A stretch of 64,000 nt of DNA from Paraphysomonas bandaiensis (Eukaryota > Chrysophyceae), in contig CBFFRP010000144.1 of the NCBI GenBank assembly GCA_965644295.1, positions 62,001-126,000 of the forward strand. The letters run 5' to 3'. Of this stretch, positions 24,207 through 37,924 are shown in pieces. Every line of letters begins with the position of its first letter. Position 1 is the stretch's first letter. A program made the position numbers and the translations under genes. Below the pieces are notes generated by a model. It ran no database searches and was not told where the DNA came from. It was given only the letters and a program-made list of their open reading frames with translations.

Positions 24207-26468
24207 ATACCCTAAATGCACCGCTGTATATTCTGTTTATTATTACGTTGCATGTTTTCTAGTGCATTCTCCTCCGTGTAATACAATTTTGAAATCATGA
24301 AGCATTATGTTTGTAACATGTATACCACACGTAGGTACTGCTGTAATTCTAAGTTTACATAGTTTTTTGTATAACAAGCTTTGATGTTGGAGTGATTTTT
24401 TTCTCTATTTCAGAAACTGGAAGTCTTTCAGGGTAATGGTCGTTAAAGTAGCGGGAAGCCAAATCCCAAGCAGCAAATCAGTGAGTCATGGTGAAAGTTT
24501 AGGGAAAATCAGTTTATTAGGTTCCAAAGATCATAAATATATATTTTGTGTGTTGAACTTCAAAATAAATACTTTAACTAGAAATACAACATACGTTAAC
24601 CAGAAAGAGCACAAGCTTCGTCGATGTTGAAAATAGTGAAGTATCACTACTATTCAAATGTGAATGACACTTAATTCAATGCAATACTGTTGAGTTTTGC
24701 TGTTTAAGCAATTAAAAGCTGTAATTCTAAGATATTGGAATTATGACGGTTACTGGAGAATACAGTAGTGGTTAACTGTATTATGAGAAGTAATGAGAAC
24801 TGAATATATATTGACCATACGAGAAGATATTGACAATATAAGATCGTACTAGAAATAAGTGGTAGTAGAGATAACGTGATATATTGTTTATTATAATATT
24901 TATTATAATCTTCCCTCATCCTAACTAGATTAACGAGTAAATTAACGTCCAGTTAACTTAGTAAATCATCCAATTGTGTCATAACTTGACAAATACTACC
25001 CATGACGTAGCACTGTGGTTGGTAAGGTGGTACTGAATTGATGGTAACAGGTAGCAGAAGCGAGCACTTGAAAAAGCAAATCGTGTCATGAAGCGTTTTC
25101 ATGTCACAACCAATAAGGTTAAAATATTCTTCTGTGAAGTTAAGATGACTGATTTACTCAAGTTTATAACTCCTCCGCATTTAGAGCTATATAATATAGT
25201 CACCTCTAGATTGAAACGACTATTGAGCAAGCTATAGTTATATACGTACGTATTTTAGTGCCTGTTTCAAATAATTGGGATATAGCAAGCAATAATTGCG
25301 ATTATAATCGACTAAAAACCTTCTCCAATAAATTGACAATTAATTGAAACGCAGCACTGGTATTAGTGTTGCGTAAAACTGTCTGTATAAGATATAATAG
25401 AACTGACATTTCACTACTATTGTTCAAGATCTAGCAAATAAGATATGATAGTTTAAGTAGCGAGCATATTAACTTGTCACAATTATCTGACTTCTCTCTC
25501 ACATGAGCTGTTCCTGTTATCACTGCCTACACTGTCAGTCATCACGATAATAATGTCAATGTACTACACTATGAAGCTCATGATAATCAATGGGTTGGCA
25601 GTGGTAGTATAAGGGCAGATAACGTGGTTGCTGGTAAGAAAAAAAATGTGCTTCTGTTACATCCTCTAAACTTATATATAGACGTGTTACTAAAATTAAT
25701 ATATTTGATGTTTAATATACTACAAACAGAATAATTTTTAAAAACATTTTTACTTACATACTACTGTAAAATCTCCTGGAGTTTTCCCCAAAACATCATA
25801 TAATTCCCGCTTCCTACGAGTGCATAATAAATGTTGACTTTACGTATCATCTGTGATGTACAATAGAGTGATGGATTATATGTATGATATTAGGGGACTG
25901 CATTTTCCTGTTGTACCTATAGTGTAGTTTATACGTTTATACACATATTTCTTCTCATTTAACATATAATAGCCCTGATTTGCTTAGACAGGATTTTCTC
26001 GTTTACTATTAACATGATAAATTATTTCGTTCATGTCAACCACTGCTCAACTTCCGTATCTTGAATCGTCATAATATAATACTTCAGTTTCACAGTTATA
26101 GATATATAGTATCTTTGACTATTGCTACGTATTACTGTTTTTCACATTGTATTTAACGTATTCCACAGTACTATCTTCTTAGAGAACCATACGCATTCCA
26201 ACACAGACAATATATTTAAATATATTGCTGATACACACTGGTAGACATTTCGCTTCATGGTCTGCTATGTGCAGCAACCTTGCAGTGTCATCAATCAGTG
26301 AAATGGACTTACACTTACTAATTAAGCTGAAACTCAGTTGCACGATTATTTATTACTATATATCTCATTACAATTCATACCGTCATAAAACATAACATGG
26401 TCACATTGACAGGTGCTAATGCAACACGCAATTAACATTATCAATAGCTGTATCCCTTCTTTCTAGAC
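24207..26468. other. intergenic, no gene seen; contains a transposon-end fragment
   Basis: A 2.3-kb very AT-rich gap between the convergent RING and SMC2 genes, with frequent stops in all frames. About 25255-25366 resembles one end of the hAT-like element at 42486-43545. I see no tRNA or other RNA gene. Confidence 0.6.
25290..25363 (+). repeat. solo end of a hAT-like element
   Basis: The stretch ATAATTGCGATTATAAT, then AATTGACAATTAATTG and ACGCAGCACTG parallels the right end of the element at 42486-43545 (AATTGCAATTATAAT, AATTGACAATTAATTT, ACGCAGCCCTG). I could not find a matching left end nearby, so it is probably a truncated or solo terminus. Confidence 0.45.
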
Positions 26469-29400
26469 TCATGCGGTGAGCACTGGTGAATTCTCAGCGC
26501 CGGAAGTCACCTTGCGGCTGTTTTTGCTCTTCTTTTTCTGAGGACCTGACGAGCCGCTGTCATCGTTGCCCGAGTCTTGTATGGCTTTGTTTCTGGAGTT
26601 CCCACCAGCCACAGTCCGTAGCACTGTCGAAACTCCATCTACGAATCGCGTGCGGAATATTACGTTGGCATTGTTGAACATGCCTTCTTTCAAGCTGACC
26701 ACGATAAACTGACTAGCTGAGAAATGTGTCCGTAACATCAACCCGATGTTCTGAGTGTGAGAGAGATCAAGTGCAGCATCCACTTCATCCAAGATATACA
26801 TCGGCGCAGGTTTGAAGAGCAACAATGACAGAATCAGAGAAAGTGCAAGAAGAGATCGTTGACCACCCGAGAGCTCAGTAAGAGATTCCTTCCATACACC
26901 ATTGAAGGCGACCTTCACTTCAAGGCCGTCCATTACACCACAACCTTCAGGAATATCCAATTTAGCATGTGTGCCTGGTAGAAGGGTGGAGAATATTGAC
27001 CCAAAGTCCTTGTTCACCTTGACCCATGTGTTCTGAAGGGCTTGTACTTTCTTAACATCTAGCTCCTCAATAACCGCCTCGATCTTAGCCTTATCATTCA
27101 GAATAACCTGTCAAGTAGATATCAACATACATGCAATCCAAAGAAGTGGAAAAATAACCTCTTTCTTCCTCATGAGATCCTCGTGTTCAGCCTCGGCCTT
27201 ATCAATCATACCCATAACCTTCTTGTTAATCTTTTTTGAGAGTTTGTCCTGGGAAGATTTGAGACTGGCAAGTTTTTCCACGCTCTGTTTCATATCAACA
27301 GCAGAAAAGTCATAGTCCGTATTAGCAAGCCCGAAAAAAGACTTCTCAGTCACAATCCAAGGGTGTTTCTTTTCGAGGTCTGCAACTTTCCGCTGCGCCC
27401 CCTGGATCTCTTTCTTCCAAACATCGAGCTTGTGAGCGATTTTTCTGACCTCCAAGCCGATATTTTGAGCCTCCTTGGAACTTTTATCCCGCTCTCCCTG
27501 TAGCGTACGAATATCCTTAGTATACTGTTGAAGCGAATCACTCATTGCAGTCACATTGGCTTTTGCAGCTTCATATTCAACTCGCTTCGACGACACCTAC
27601 ATATCGTACATTATATAATGCAATATCAATAAATTTATTGCAGTGAGTATTCGTCTGAACTGACCTGTGCCTCAAGATCCTCCACTTCTTCTGCCATTCG
27701 AGCCACTGAACTCTCACATATTTTCTGTTGCTCCGCAATAGCCTTCAATTCACCCTGAAGTGAGGACACTTCAGCCGCCAGTTTGTCTCTCTGGGAACGC
27801 AGGGCACTCGCGGAAGACTTGAGGCCATTGACATTCTTTTGGGCGGTCTTCGTTGAAATTTCAATAGATTTCATAGCTTGGTCCCGCTGGCTTTTGATGT
27901 TGGTTGCCGCATCGTCGAGTTTCTTAAGTTCGGCCAATGCCTTCTTATGTGCTTCCTGAAGGGGTTTGGCTACATCCTGACCCATACATCATCAAAAATA
28001 TGAGGTACATTCATACACATTCATCTATGGTACCTCATCAAACCGCTTGAGTTCATCTTCCAGGCCGTCAATCTCTTTACTCAGCTGAACGTAACTGCTA
28101 CCAGACAGCTTTTCCTCGCACATAGCCAGGGCATGCTTTTTCATATCAATTTTCTCGGCGAGATCTCGGTGTTTAGCCCCCGTAGCCTCCAAAGCAGAGA
28201 GACGTTTCTCGAGATCCTTTACATCTGCCTTACAGGCCTCTGCTTTAGACTGTAGAGTCGACAGTTCCCCAATTTTAGACAACAATGAGCCAATAGCGTT
28301 CCTAGACCCACCACTTATGGTGCCACTGGGGTCATAAGTGTCACCCTCAAGGGTAATGGTCTTGCACTTGATGCGAGGGTCGAAAGCAATTGCCTCAGCA
28401 ATTGCGCTCGTGTCGCATACAATCGTGTTACCGAAGACGAACTGCATGGCCCGGGTAACTTCTTGGTCATATCCCACAAGTTCAAGCGCCAGATGTGCGG
28501 AGCCGCCCTTAGACTGTGCAAGCTGCTTTGAGAGACCCAATCGACGTTCATCTACACATCTGTTGCTGATTTTGTTAAGTGGCAGGATTGTGACGCGTTT
28601 CTTTAAAACGCCTTTGCCCAAAAGCAGTTTTCCCGTCTGTTCATTGTCGACTACCACCTGGAAGAGTTTCCCTCCGGCTGCTACCTCCAGTGCCGTTGCA
28701 GTAGATCTATCCTTGATGCTCACCAACCGAGCAACCACACCCTTCACTCTTGATCGATCGAAACCTCTCTCGGGATCTTTAAACTCAAAATTAAGTCGTG
28801 CTTCCACTTGGGCAGACATACTATCGATTCTATCCTGCATAGCCTCCAGACGTGCTTTGGACTCGCCGCATGATGCCCTCAGCGAAATCTCTTCCTCCTC
28901 ACAATACGAAATTTTCTGCAGTTGATCCTCCAGCGCTTTCATCTCGTGGCGCAGCGTATCCATTTCTTTTAGATCTTTTCCTTGTGAATTCTGCTCCTCT
29001 TTGTAGCTTCTCTTTAGAGCATTGAGTCGATCTCTAGAATGCTTGGCACGCATCGTCTCTTGCTTGAGTTTGCTCTCAGCCTCCCGGGCGCGGGTCTCCC
29101 ACACACCTACCTGTTCAGGAAGAGACAACAATGCCGCGTCGGCTTCATCTGTCACTCCTGCGCATGCATTCTGGTATTTCGTCCGAAGGGTTTCCAGTTC
29201 CTGCTCAGCACCTGCAACCTCAGCTTCTTTCTTACGCACCTCCTCCTCGCAGAGAGAAAGTTCTTGCTGCTTCTCAGTGAGCCCCTGTTCTATTGCAGTC
29301 GTTTGCTTGGAGAGACTCTCCAGTAACTCTCTCTCGCTAGCTAGGGAGGTCTTGTTGTTCGAAAAACTGGAGTTGACCTTAACAAGTTCCTTACTGAGTT

Positions 29401-30358
29401 CCTGCTCACGTTTCTTCAGGGCCTGGAAGTCCCCTTCAGACTCTTTCTCCCGCCGTGCTTCTAACTCCGCAATGCGACTCTCGCACGACCTCGTCTCCTC
29501 TTCCAGCACATTCTGCTGGTCTCGTAGGACTGCCATTTCTTCGCGCATATTCTGCTGGTGTCCCTCAGAATTTTGAACCTTTTCCTCAGCTTCGCGGTAT
29601 TCGCTAGCAGTGCACAATCGCTCCAATCGCTCGAGCTCCGTATTGTTAGCTGACCACTCCTGGTAGCTTTGTCGCTCTCCTCGGAGTTGTACTAACTTTG
29701 GTCCAATGTCATCCTCCATTACACGCGTAATCTCATCCACTTTAAGCTGCTTTTTCTCAATCGTTTTCTGCGCAGCTTGTTTTTTTGTTTCGAACATTCG
29801 CGTTCCAGCAGCCTCTTCAATCATTGACAAGATTTCCGGGGGCTTCATATTTAGGACTTTAGTTATTCGTCCCTGCATTATCAAAAAATGCGGATTGTTG
29901 ACATTAAGTTGGACACTGTGGAAAAGGTTCTGTACTTGTGTTTGTTGGACAGTATGACCATTAATCATGTACTTATTCTTTCCCCCGATTACGACCTACA
30001 GAACAGTGTCAAAACATGGAGATGATAGAAGCTCTATAACCTGTCGAGTAACAGTAATCTGCTTGTGGTGCTCATATCCAACAGGGCTCCCGGAAGGGTC
30101 CGAGTTATCAAACACGATTGTTACAGATGCCTTGGTGACGCCTGCCTGCCCCTGTTTGTAGACCAGCTCCTGTAGATTCCCCACACGCACCTGCGACAGG
30201 TTCGATATGCCGAGCACGAAACAAATCGAGTCCAGTATGTTGCTCTTCCCTGATCCATTGAGACCTGTGATCGCATTGAACTGAGGGTCGAATCCAGACA
30301 CCACTGTGCGGGTTGCATAGCTCTTAAAGCCATCGATAATAATCTCGTGAATGTGCAT
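26469..30358 (-). CDS. SMC2: SMC2, condensin ATPase subunit
   Basis: SMC2 pairs with SMC4 in condensin to fold mitotic chromosomes. Five exons: 30358-30041, 29995-28034, 27976-27665, 27596-27159 and 27107-26469, giving 1222 residues. The N-terminal ATPase half has Walker [10 protein letters not shown] at about 32-40. [20 protein letters not shown] is the SMC2-specific motif. Two long coiled coils flank a hinge with FGNTIVCDT and [15 protein letters not shown]. The C-terminal half has the signature [12 protein letters not shown] (about 1089) and Walker [14 protein letters not shown] (about 1112). A Lys/Ser-rich tail follows. Introns are 45-68 nt. It is head to head with DNA2. All ATPase motifs are intact. 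Confidence 0.97.
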
Positions 30359-31067
30359 TATAATTACGACAGATACCGCACGACAGCTGGGCTACTTTAA
30401 TGAACGGTTTCCTGACGGCACTGCGAGTAGAGTGAAGTACAGGAAAGTGTGTTATCGTTAGTAAAGAGTGCAGTGCAGCGTGTGCTGTGTGTATATATTC
30501 AAACTGATGTGATGTTACTTCCTTCAGTATACATACGTGCACTGACACATACCGGCATACATACACTGGACCGTATAGCTAGACCTCATCTCATGTATAC
30601 ATACACCTGCATGTATCCTACACGTCTTCCTCGTGTCAGATATTTGAATTTTCCAACAGCTCTTTTCGAAATTCCTCAACAGCAGCAGTTACTAAAAACT
30701 ACGTAATAATACAGTGATGTATACATGAGAATCAAATTTCAAACCACAGCCCAGTATACGTATATGTATATGCGTGTATACCCTTCCCGTATACCGTCCT
30801 GAGCAGAGTCCGTACAGAGTATACCAGCAGAGCAGGCAGAGAAGAGAGTGCGAGTGCAGTGGAACGAGACCAGAGCAGACCAGAGCAGACCAGACCAGAC
30901 GAGACGAGAGGACTTCAGGAGCGGCTACATGACGATATGACAGAGGGGGGATGCATTTCTCCATGAGGCGAAGTAACTCAATAGTCGAGATGAGTCAGTT
31001 CAGTGTGTAGCACTTGTGTGTCGTATAGCAGAGCAGACATCTGTCGGCGTGACTATCTTACAGCATC
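30359..31067. promoter_or_regulatory. divergent promoter region, SMC2 / DNA2
   Basis: A 709-bp spacer. Seven GTATAC sites lie between about 30525 and 30820, with CATACA words between them. A purine-rich simple repeat of CAGAC/GAGAC units is at about 30870-30910. The regulatory reading is inference; the motif clustering is visible. Confidence 0.4.
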
Positions 31068-34000
31068 ATGAGAGCATCAGCTCACAGAAAGAAGAGAAGT
31101 AAGAGTCTCGTATTACAGGAACCTTAACTAACGGTTTAATAGGCGTATCTAATCTATCGGCACCGGTGAAGCTGTCTGAAGGAGAGGGATCGTTTTCTGT
31201 AGGTGCTCCTCATCGTTATATCTCATACTAACTGCTCTCTATGTGTGTATTAAGAGTGAGAGTGTGTGTGCTTCATCGAATATCTCCAACTTCTCTTTAA
31301 CTCAAGAAGAGTTGGCTCAAGATGTTACGTGGGGAGAATCTCCTCCGCAGGATGTGTTCACATCATTTGACTCTGATTGTAGCTTTGATTTGGATAGCAG
31401 TGATGCTGTGCCCCCGATGCAGACCACCATGAAACGGTAGCTTCGGATCCAAAAATCGAACACTGCATTCTAAGTTGATTGGTGTATATGTTAGGTTTAA
31501 AGCGGATGGTACAGGAACTCCGAGATCGTCGTTTACATTTAAGCGCGGAAATGATGCATTTGATGCCTTAGTGAGCACATCAGCCTCTAGCTCGGCACCC
31601 GTTGTCGCAACTGGAATGGATGCGAAGCGGAGTTGTCGCTACGGTTTTTCTAATGAAAGTATGTATTGCTCATGAATATTATTCTGTACGATTATTGTAT
31701 ACGAAGGTGCGGCAAGTTGCAAGGGTAGTGCAGGTGGAACTGCACATGCTGGTCAACCTCATATGCCTGCTGCGGCATCTCACAACCGACAGCAGATTTC
31801 CGTGGATTCATGCTCACAACCCGGTTTGGCAGATGTGGAAGTTGTGTCTGTCCTCTCCAAACAGCTACCCTCTCCATTTTTGTCTGGTGCAGCTATACCA
31901 TCAGAAACAATTTCGCATGATTGCTCCGAGGGTTCTGCTCTTGATGATGGAGCTGACTTGGACAAGATGACGGGGATGTCAGGTGTTGCCACCACCAGCC
32001 GCAAGAGTCAAGGGCTCTCCCTGTCAGCCTCTGATTGGGGAGATGAACCTCCACCTCGAAAACCTCCTGTTCATCGCTCACCTCTTCACCACCTCACACA
32101 GAACAAGCTACCTGACCAGAGTCGACCACCCCTGACTACATACCCCAACCCTGTCGGGTTAGGGATCACAGTTCAGAATCTATCCGACAAAGCTCCTCCC
32201 CTGACTTTGGGAAAAGAGCAAACAATATCACCTCTTAATTCTGGCGGTTTATGTCATGTAGATGGAGAGAAGACTAATTCTCATGTCGCAATATCCTCCA
32301 CCAAACCTTCTTTAACTTCTTCCAATGTATGTTCTGAGGGATCTGCGCTTGATGACGTCGCAGAGTTTGACAAGATCATGGAAATGGCATTCGCCGCTTC
32401 TTCAGAACGCAAGAGTCAAGGACTCGTTCAGCCTTCATCCACAAAGGAATGTAAAGGGAACGATGTTTGCTCCGTAGATGTGCCATGTGTGCCAACGAGC
32501 CATTTGCCACCCTCCGCTGATTCTTGCAGCGTGGATACCATTAGTGAGGACGCTTGGGAAGCTCTGGCTGCAATGGAAGCTGCTGCGTTGTCAGGTCGTT
32601 CATTGTCGGACAGCAAAAGCAGCGATAACTCTGGTAGCGGTAATATACTGTCCTATACTTTCCTGACTTTTCTATGGGCCTCTGCAGGTCGTTCTCAGCT
32701 ACCGCACCACAGGACTTATCGCTTGGTTGTTGTGGGCATTTCTGAAGGAGTCGACGACGATAGAAAGGCTTTCAAGAACATCTCATGCACTCCTGCATCT
32801 GTGCATGATGGAAGTGATAACCGAGATTCGTTTCGTGGAACCGTTATTGTTCGCCTTTATGATGACTGGTATGTGTGGTATTATAGCAAGACGGCACCAA
32901 ATAACTCTGCTGAATAGGTACGACACAGATATAGCTGGAGGAGATGTTATCCATGTGACTGACTTAGGTTTGGGCGACATAGATGAGATGAGTTGTAGGA
33001 ACTCCTTCTCTGTACTACAAGTTCAAGAAAGTGGAACAAGTGTAATATTTTCTGTAAGCGACACCCATGGTCTGCTGGTCGTGCACCCTGATGTCCTCGT
33101 GACGCCGTCACGGATCTCAGAGGCATGTACATGCTCCCGCCGTGCTGTTATTTCCGACAGAATTCGGGGACTCTCAGGGGGACTTTCGGGAGCTCCAGCC
33201 GTTCTGGGCAGTCTGAAGCACCAGCTTATAGAGGTGGGAAATTCGCATGATATACATGGGTTTAATTTCCATTATTATAGAAACTGCTTGAGTGGCATAT
33301 CAACAAGTCGTCTGAAGGCAAAGTTGGAGACCTTCCTGGTCTTATAGCGGAGACTGTGTCTGATCATGCCGAAGCACTGTGTAGTGTGGGAATCAGTGAT
33401 GCAATGGCTCATCAAGAGCTGAGCAGTGCTGTACCGCGTGTGTTGCAGTGGGTACACCAGTGCCGGTGGAGCAAGTGTCCTGGAAAAGAAAATGTGAAGA
33501 ATAGTGTGACTACTCTTCCCAGCGGTGGGATGGACGGCAAAGGCATGGGAACATGGTGGCATGAGGTTATCGATGTGGAAGACACTGTATGCAGCCTTGC
33601 ACTTGGTATAAAAGGACAAGTTGATATGACCGTGAAAGGTGTTATTTGTAGTGGCACAGCTACAGTGGCTCATTCCCCAACGGCTGCTATACCTGTTGAG
33701 CTAAAGACGGGTAGATGGCGGCCTGACGGCCTGATCGCACACAGAGCTCAGGTAGGCAGCCTTTGCGATGTTTAACGATATTTTTGTCAGTTTAACTTTC
33801 TTTCAGACAATTTTGTACATGATGATGTTATTATTGCGGGATAGATGCGCTATTATGAGAACTGACAGCGACGAAAAGGCTATCAAAACTACCGACTACA
33901 CTAAGGGAATCTTGTTGTACATAGGTTCGAAAGACTCACAGACCAAGTTGGAAGTTATCATACCAACTTGGTTGGAAATGAAGGCTCTGATCCAGATTCG

Positions 34001-36856
34001 GAATAGTCTCGCCACTAGTATCCGGAAGATGAAGAAAAAGGTGCTTGTCTGGAAACTATTCCTCGTTGTCTTAACACCAACTTTGTAGTCATGCGCTAGT
34101 GCCCTACCACCTATGCTACGTCGACAGACATGTGAATGGTGCTTCCAAGCGGCAGAGTGTATGGTATACCACAAAGCGAGCGCTGTGGGTGATAACCTGA
34201 CGGAGTCCTCTGGTGTGCCGGTCCTGTATGAGTACTTAACAGCCGGAATTACTTCAGAACACATTGCCTACTTCACACACTGGGATCAATTGTTAGACTT
34301 AGAAGAAGCGGCTTCGGATAAGAATTCGGATCGTACGCTCAGATATTCCCGCTCCGACTCCTTATCTGGGCTCTCTGCTGCCTTCATACGAAATGAAGAA
34401 GGAAACGATACATTCAGTATAGCCTTTAATACAAGGTCTGACGAGGCGAATAGCAACAGAGTTAATTTCTTGGCGGGCGATCGCGTGACGGTGAGCATAG
34501 TGGACAGTGTACATGCTGGCGCAGCAGATAAGGAGACCTTTGCTTGTCGTGAAATAGAAGACTCCTGCTCTGTTCCGGCTTTGTTGGCCGCTGATACGTC
34601 GAGCGTTGAGTCTGGTGTCGCAGTAGGCACCTTTATTGGTGTTGAGGACAATCAGTTGGTCGTTGAGTTCTCAAGCAACTTCAGAAGGTTCAAGAGGTAC
34701 TTTCTTTGTTGTGGTAACTTGGTTAATTTGTAATTTTTAATACGGTTTAGGATCGCCACTGGGGCTGTGAAAAAAGTATCGAATACTACTAGATATTCTT
34801 GTGTGACTTTTCTGTTGGAGAAAGAGGAGTTCAGTGGGTCTTCTTTTAGCGTCCTTCGGTAAGTACTGGTGTAGTGATCAGTGCTATTATCTCATGACTA
34901 GCAGGTCAAATGTACTTCGCCTGATAGTTCCTCAGCACGACCCCCAAACCTTTAAATCTGTTAAGAGTCTGAAAGAGAAAGAGAGGCGTCATGTGGAGAT
35001 GCCTTTTTCCCACACCCGTGATTTGATTATTGACCTAATCACCCCTCGCTTTAGGCCCGACACCATTCCTGAGGATGTAACAATGTTTATACCAAATGGT
35101 GTTGCACAGGATCAGTATTTCCGCGCGCTGCATGTGCTCAGACAAAAGCGACAACTGAAAAGTGCCAAGTCTGATAGTGGCGGGTGCATTATCAACGGGG
35201 TTGTTTTCTATCCTGGATGCTGTCCTCTAGTCCTCCTTGAAGAGCTAAGAGCCCTCAACGGAGATCAGCAGGAAGCTGTCAGGAGAGTCTTGTCGTCATT
35301 GGATTACACTCTAGTACGAGGAAGTACGTATACATGCATTGTTAGTGTCATGAGTAATGCAGTAGCATGTTGTAGTGCCAGGAACTGGTAAGACCTACAC
35401 TATATCACTCATAGTGCGTGCAATGGTTGCTAAAGGAGGACGAGTGTTGGTTACGTCGTACACCCATTCAGCTGTGGACAACCTGATGGAGAAATTGATG
35501 GCATCTGGCGTGTCTGTCGAAGTAATGGCTCGGATAGGGGCTGCGACTTCGGTACGTCCATGTCTGCATCGAGCTCTTCTGTCTGCTGGTGAAGGGATGG
35601 GTAGAAATGGTATACGACGAACTGTAGCATCTACGAAGCAGCGCCTGGAGTGTGCAAGAGTAGTGGGTTGCACCGTGCTGACTGCTGCTCGGCACGCCCT
35701 TCTACAAAGAGTGAGATTTCAATGGGGAGTGATGGACGAATGTGGGCAGATTTCTCAGCCAGCCGCCATCGGCGCCATGCTACTCTCTGAACGTTTTTTA
35801 TTAGTAGGTGACGACTATCAGCTTCCACCTATCGTGCAATCTCTGGAGGCACGAGATAAAGTAAGTGCAAGCGAATTTATAGTTTGTGTGATATGTGATG
35901 TGGCTAGGGAATGGATATAAGTATGTTCAAGAGGCTTGGTGAGGCTCACCCGAATGCTGTGGTTTCTCTAGTTTCTCAGTATCGAATGAACGAAGAGGTG
36001 ATGGATCTGGCCAACACTCTTGTATACGAGCACAAACTGCGTTGTGGAAGCAATGGGGTAGCAAAGGCCCGACTGTCTTTACCAAAATTTGAATCTTTTT
36101 TTCAAGCTCCACTATTGGAGATCTCATCGGCCTATCGTGACGTGCTTGCTGCAACATTCAATTCTGCTAGAAGTATGCAGATGATGACTCTTTTGAATGC
36201 GACGTGGATATCAGCGGCGCTTGACCCCTCCTCCAGTGTTGTTTTTGTGAACACAGACACCTTGCGAGGGGTGACAACTGAGGGCAATACTTCTGTAGCA
36301 AACGGGCGTGAACAGACAGTGACCACAGGTCACGAGGGAAGCTTTGGTCGAATAGGCGGCGTGTATAACCCGTCGGAAGTAGTGGTTGTAAAAATGCTGG
36401 TAGATGCACTGTGGGGCTGTGGGGTTGATGTGCAACATGTGGGGGTGGTTACACCCTACCGTTCACAGGTGAGGGCCCTGGCGAACGCACTTGATGTTGG
36501 GAGCGTATGGGCAAGAACAACTGTAGATGATTATGTGGAACCGAAAGGGCAATGTGCAATCAGTACAGTTGATAAGTTCCAAGGACGAGACATGGACGTA
36601 ATCATACTGTCTATTGTTCGCAGCAATTCCGCTGGATTGGTGAGATATTTTATACTCTCTCGATATACGCACATCACACTGTTGTATTTGTTAGGCGGGT
36701 GACCTGCTACAGGATTGGAGACGTGTGAATGTCGCCATCACGAGAGCTCGTCACAAACTCATTATCGTGGGATCTTTGGATATCTGTATCAATACACCTG
36801 TCATGTTAGGGTTGGCCAAGTTCTGCAGTGATAGGTACGAGCAAATGTATTGTTGA
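31068..36856 (+). CDS. DNA2: DNA2 replication helicase/nuclease
   Basis: DNA2 trims Okazaki flaps and resects breaks. Fifteen exons: 31068-31098, 31143-31198, 31255-31436, 31495-31658, 31707-32639, 32688-32868, 32918-33233, 33281-33751, 33807-34040, 34089-34696, 34751-34858, 34905-35323, 35376-35860, 35908-36639 and 36695-36856, about 1693 residues. The first 500 or so are Ser-rich and unlike family members. Then come the nuclease core ([27 protein letters not shown]) and the Fe-S cysteines CTCSRRAV with [10 protein letters not shown]. The SF1B helicase motifs are [52 protein letters not shown] and [15 protein letters not shown]. The 3' end is unsure: a donor-like AG|GTACGA at 36834 could splice to more exons reaching about 37145. 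Confidence 0.93.
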
Positions 36857-37635
36857 TTTTTGTGCTGATTTCGACGTAGAAACAGAGTTATTTCAACCCC
36901 TCATAATTTCGGTTTGGTTAGCTCAAGATTGACTAATGCTTAATAGTGTACAGGTTAAATAGTAGCAATTGATTGAATAGTTGTTTTGTAGTGGTGCGGA
37001 TATATCACGATCTACAGAAAAGATGCCATCCTGGTGGTATACGCCTTTGCCGTATTCTGGAAATGAAATTGTATTTGTAGAACAGATACCGCAAAGATTA
37101 TATAGTGATAGTTGTATTTCTGTGTCTTCAAATAGTGTGAGTTGAGGTAATCTATAATTATAAACTTTCAGTACAGTGTTAATTGACTATAAAGTTCGTT
37201 ATCAGAGTAAGGTGTTTTTCACTGCAATGTATGAAAATAAGATATCAGCCAACAATCTGTATACTGGGTTACCTGGTCGATTTTGGAGAGAAACTTGCTA
37301 GACAGTTACGACCTTCAGAATCTCATATTATTTAGAGTATATATTTGTAGTGCTATTACCCTTCTGAACGGAATTACAGAACACATGGCACAACTGGAAG
37401 AAGTATTAAGGGTCTGATATGACTGATGCAAGAGAAATTGAATGCATTTACAAGTGCAACTCAACGAGCAGTGTGTAATCAACTGGATCAATTAACTTAC
37501 GCCGACAGAGAGTAAAAGATTAGGAACGTAAATTCTTTAGAGCCACGCTGGATTATACGGAGAGAGCTATTCACGCCCAAGATAATTTGCTAAAAATATT
37601 CAATATTAGTTAGGAAAAGCATCACATTATTTCAT

Positions 37636-37924
37636 AGTAGTGAATGTCTTATTATGAAAAATAGGTGTTTAAGAGTCAGTGCTTTACTCTGATATCCTAC
37701 TATTTAACGCTACGAAAGCTGCTTGTGCGTCACGGCAAACTCCAAGGTTCAACCACGCAACCTTTCTTTCGCTCTATCACTCAAAACAAACACAGTGAGC
37801 AAGCACAATGTTGATATACCTGACATCTGCTGACTTAGAATTTTTGAGTCGAGAAGACGAACAGCCCGGATGCTTGAATTAAGCAGGCAGACCCAAAACC
37901 CCGGTTACCCTTGAGGTGGGCCCA
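37636..37924 (+). repeat. dispersed repeat, copy B
   Basis: The counterpart of 1238-1525, in the same orientation. It carries CTCTGATATCCTACTA, AACGCTACGAAAGCTGCTTG, TTGATATACCTGACATCTGC and CCCGGATGCTTGA. It has a roughly 30-bp insertion relative to copy A after GACATCTGC and lacks some of A's CTAGTTAGC-type duplications. Confidence 0.7.
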
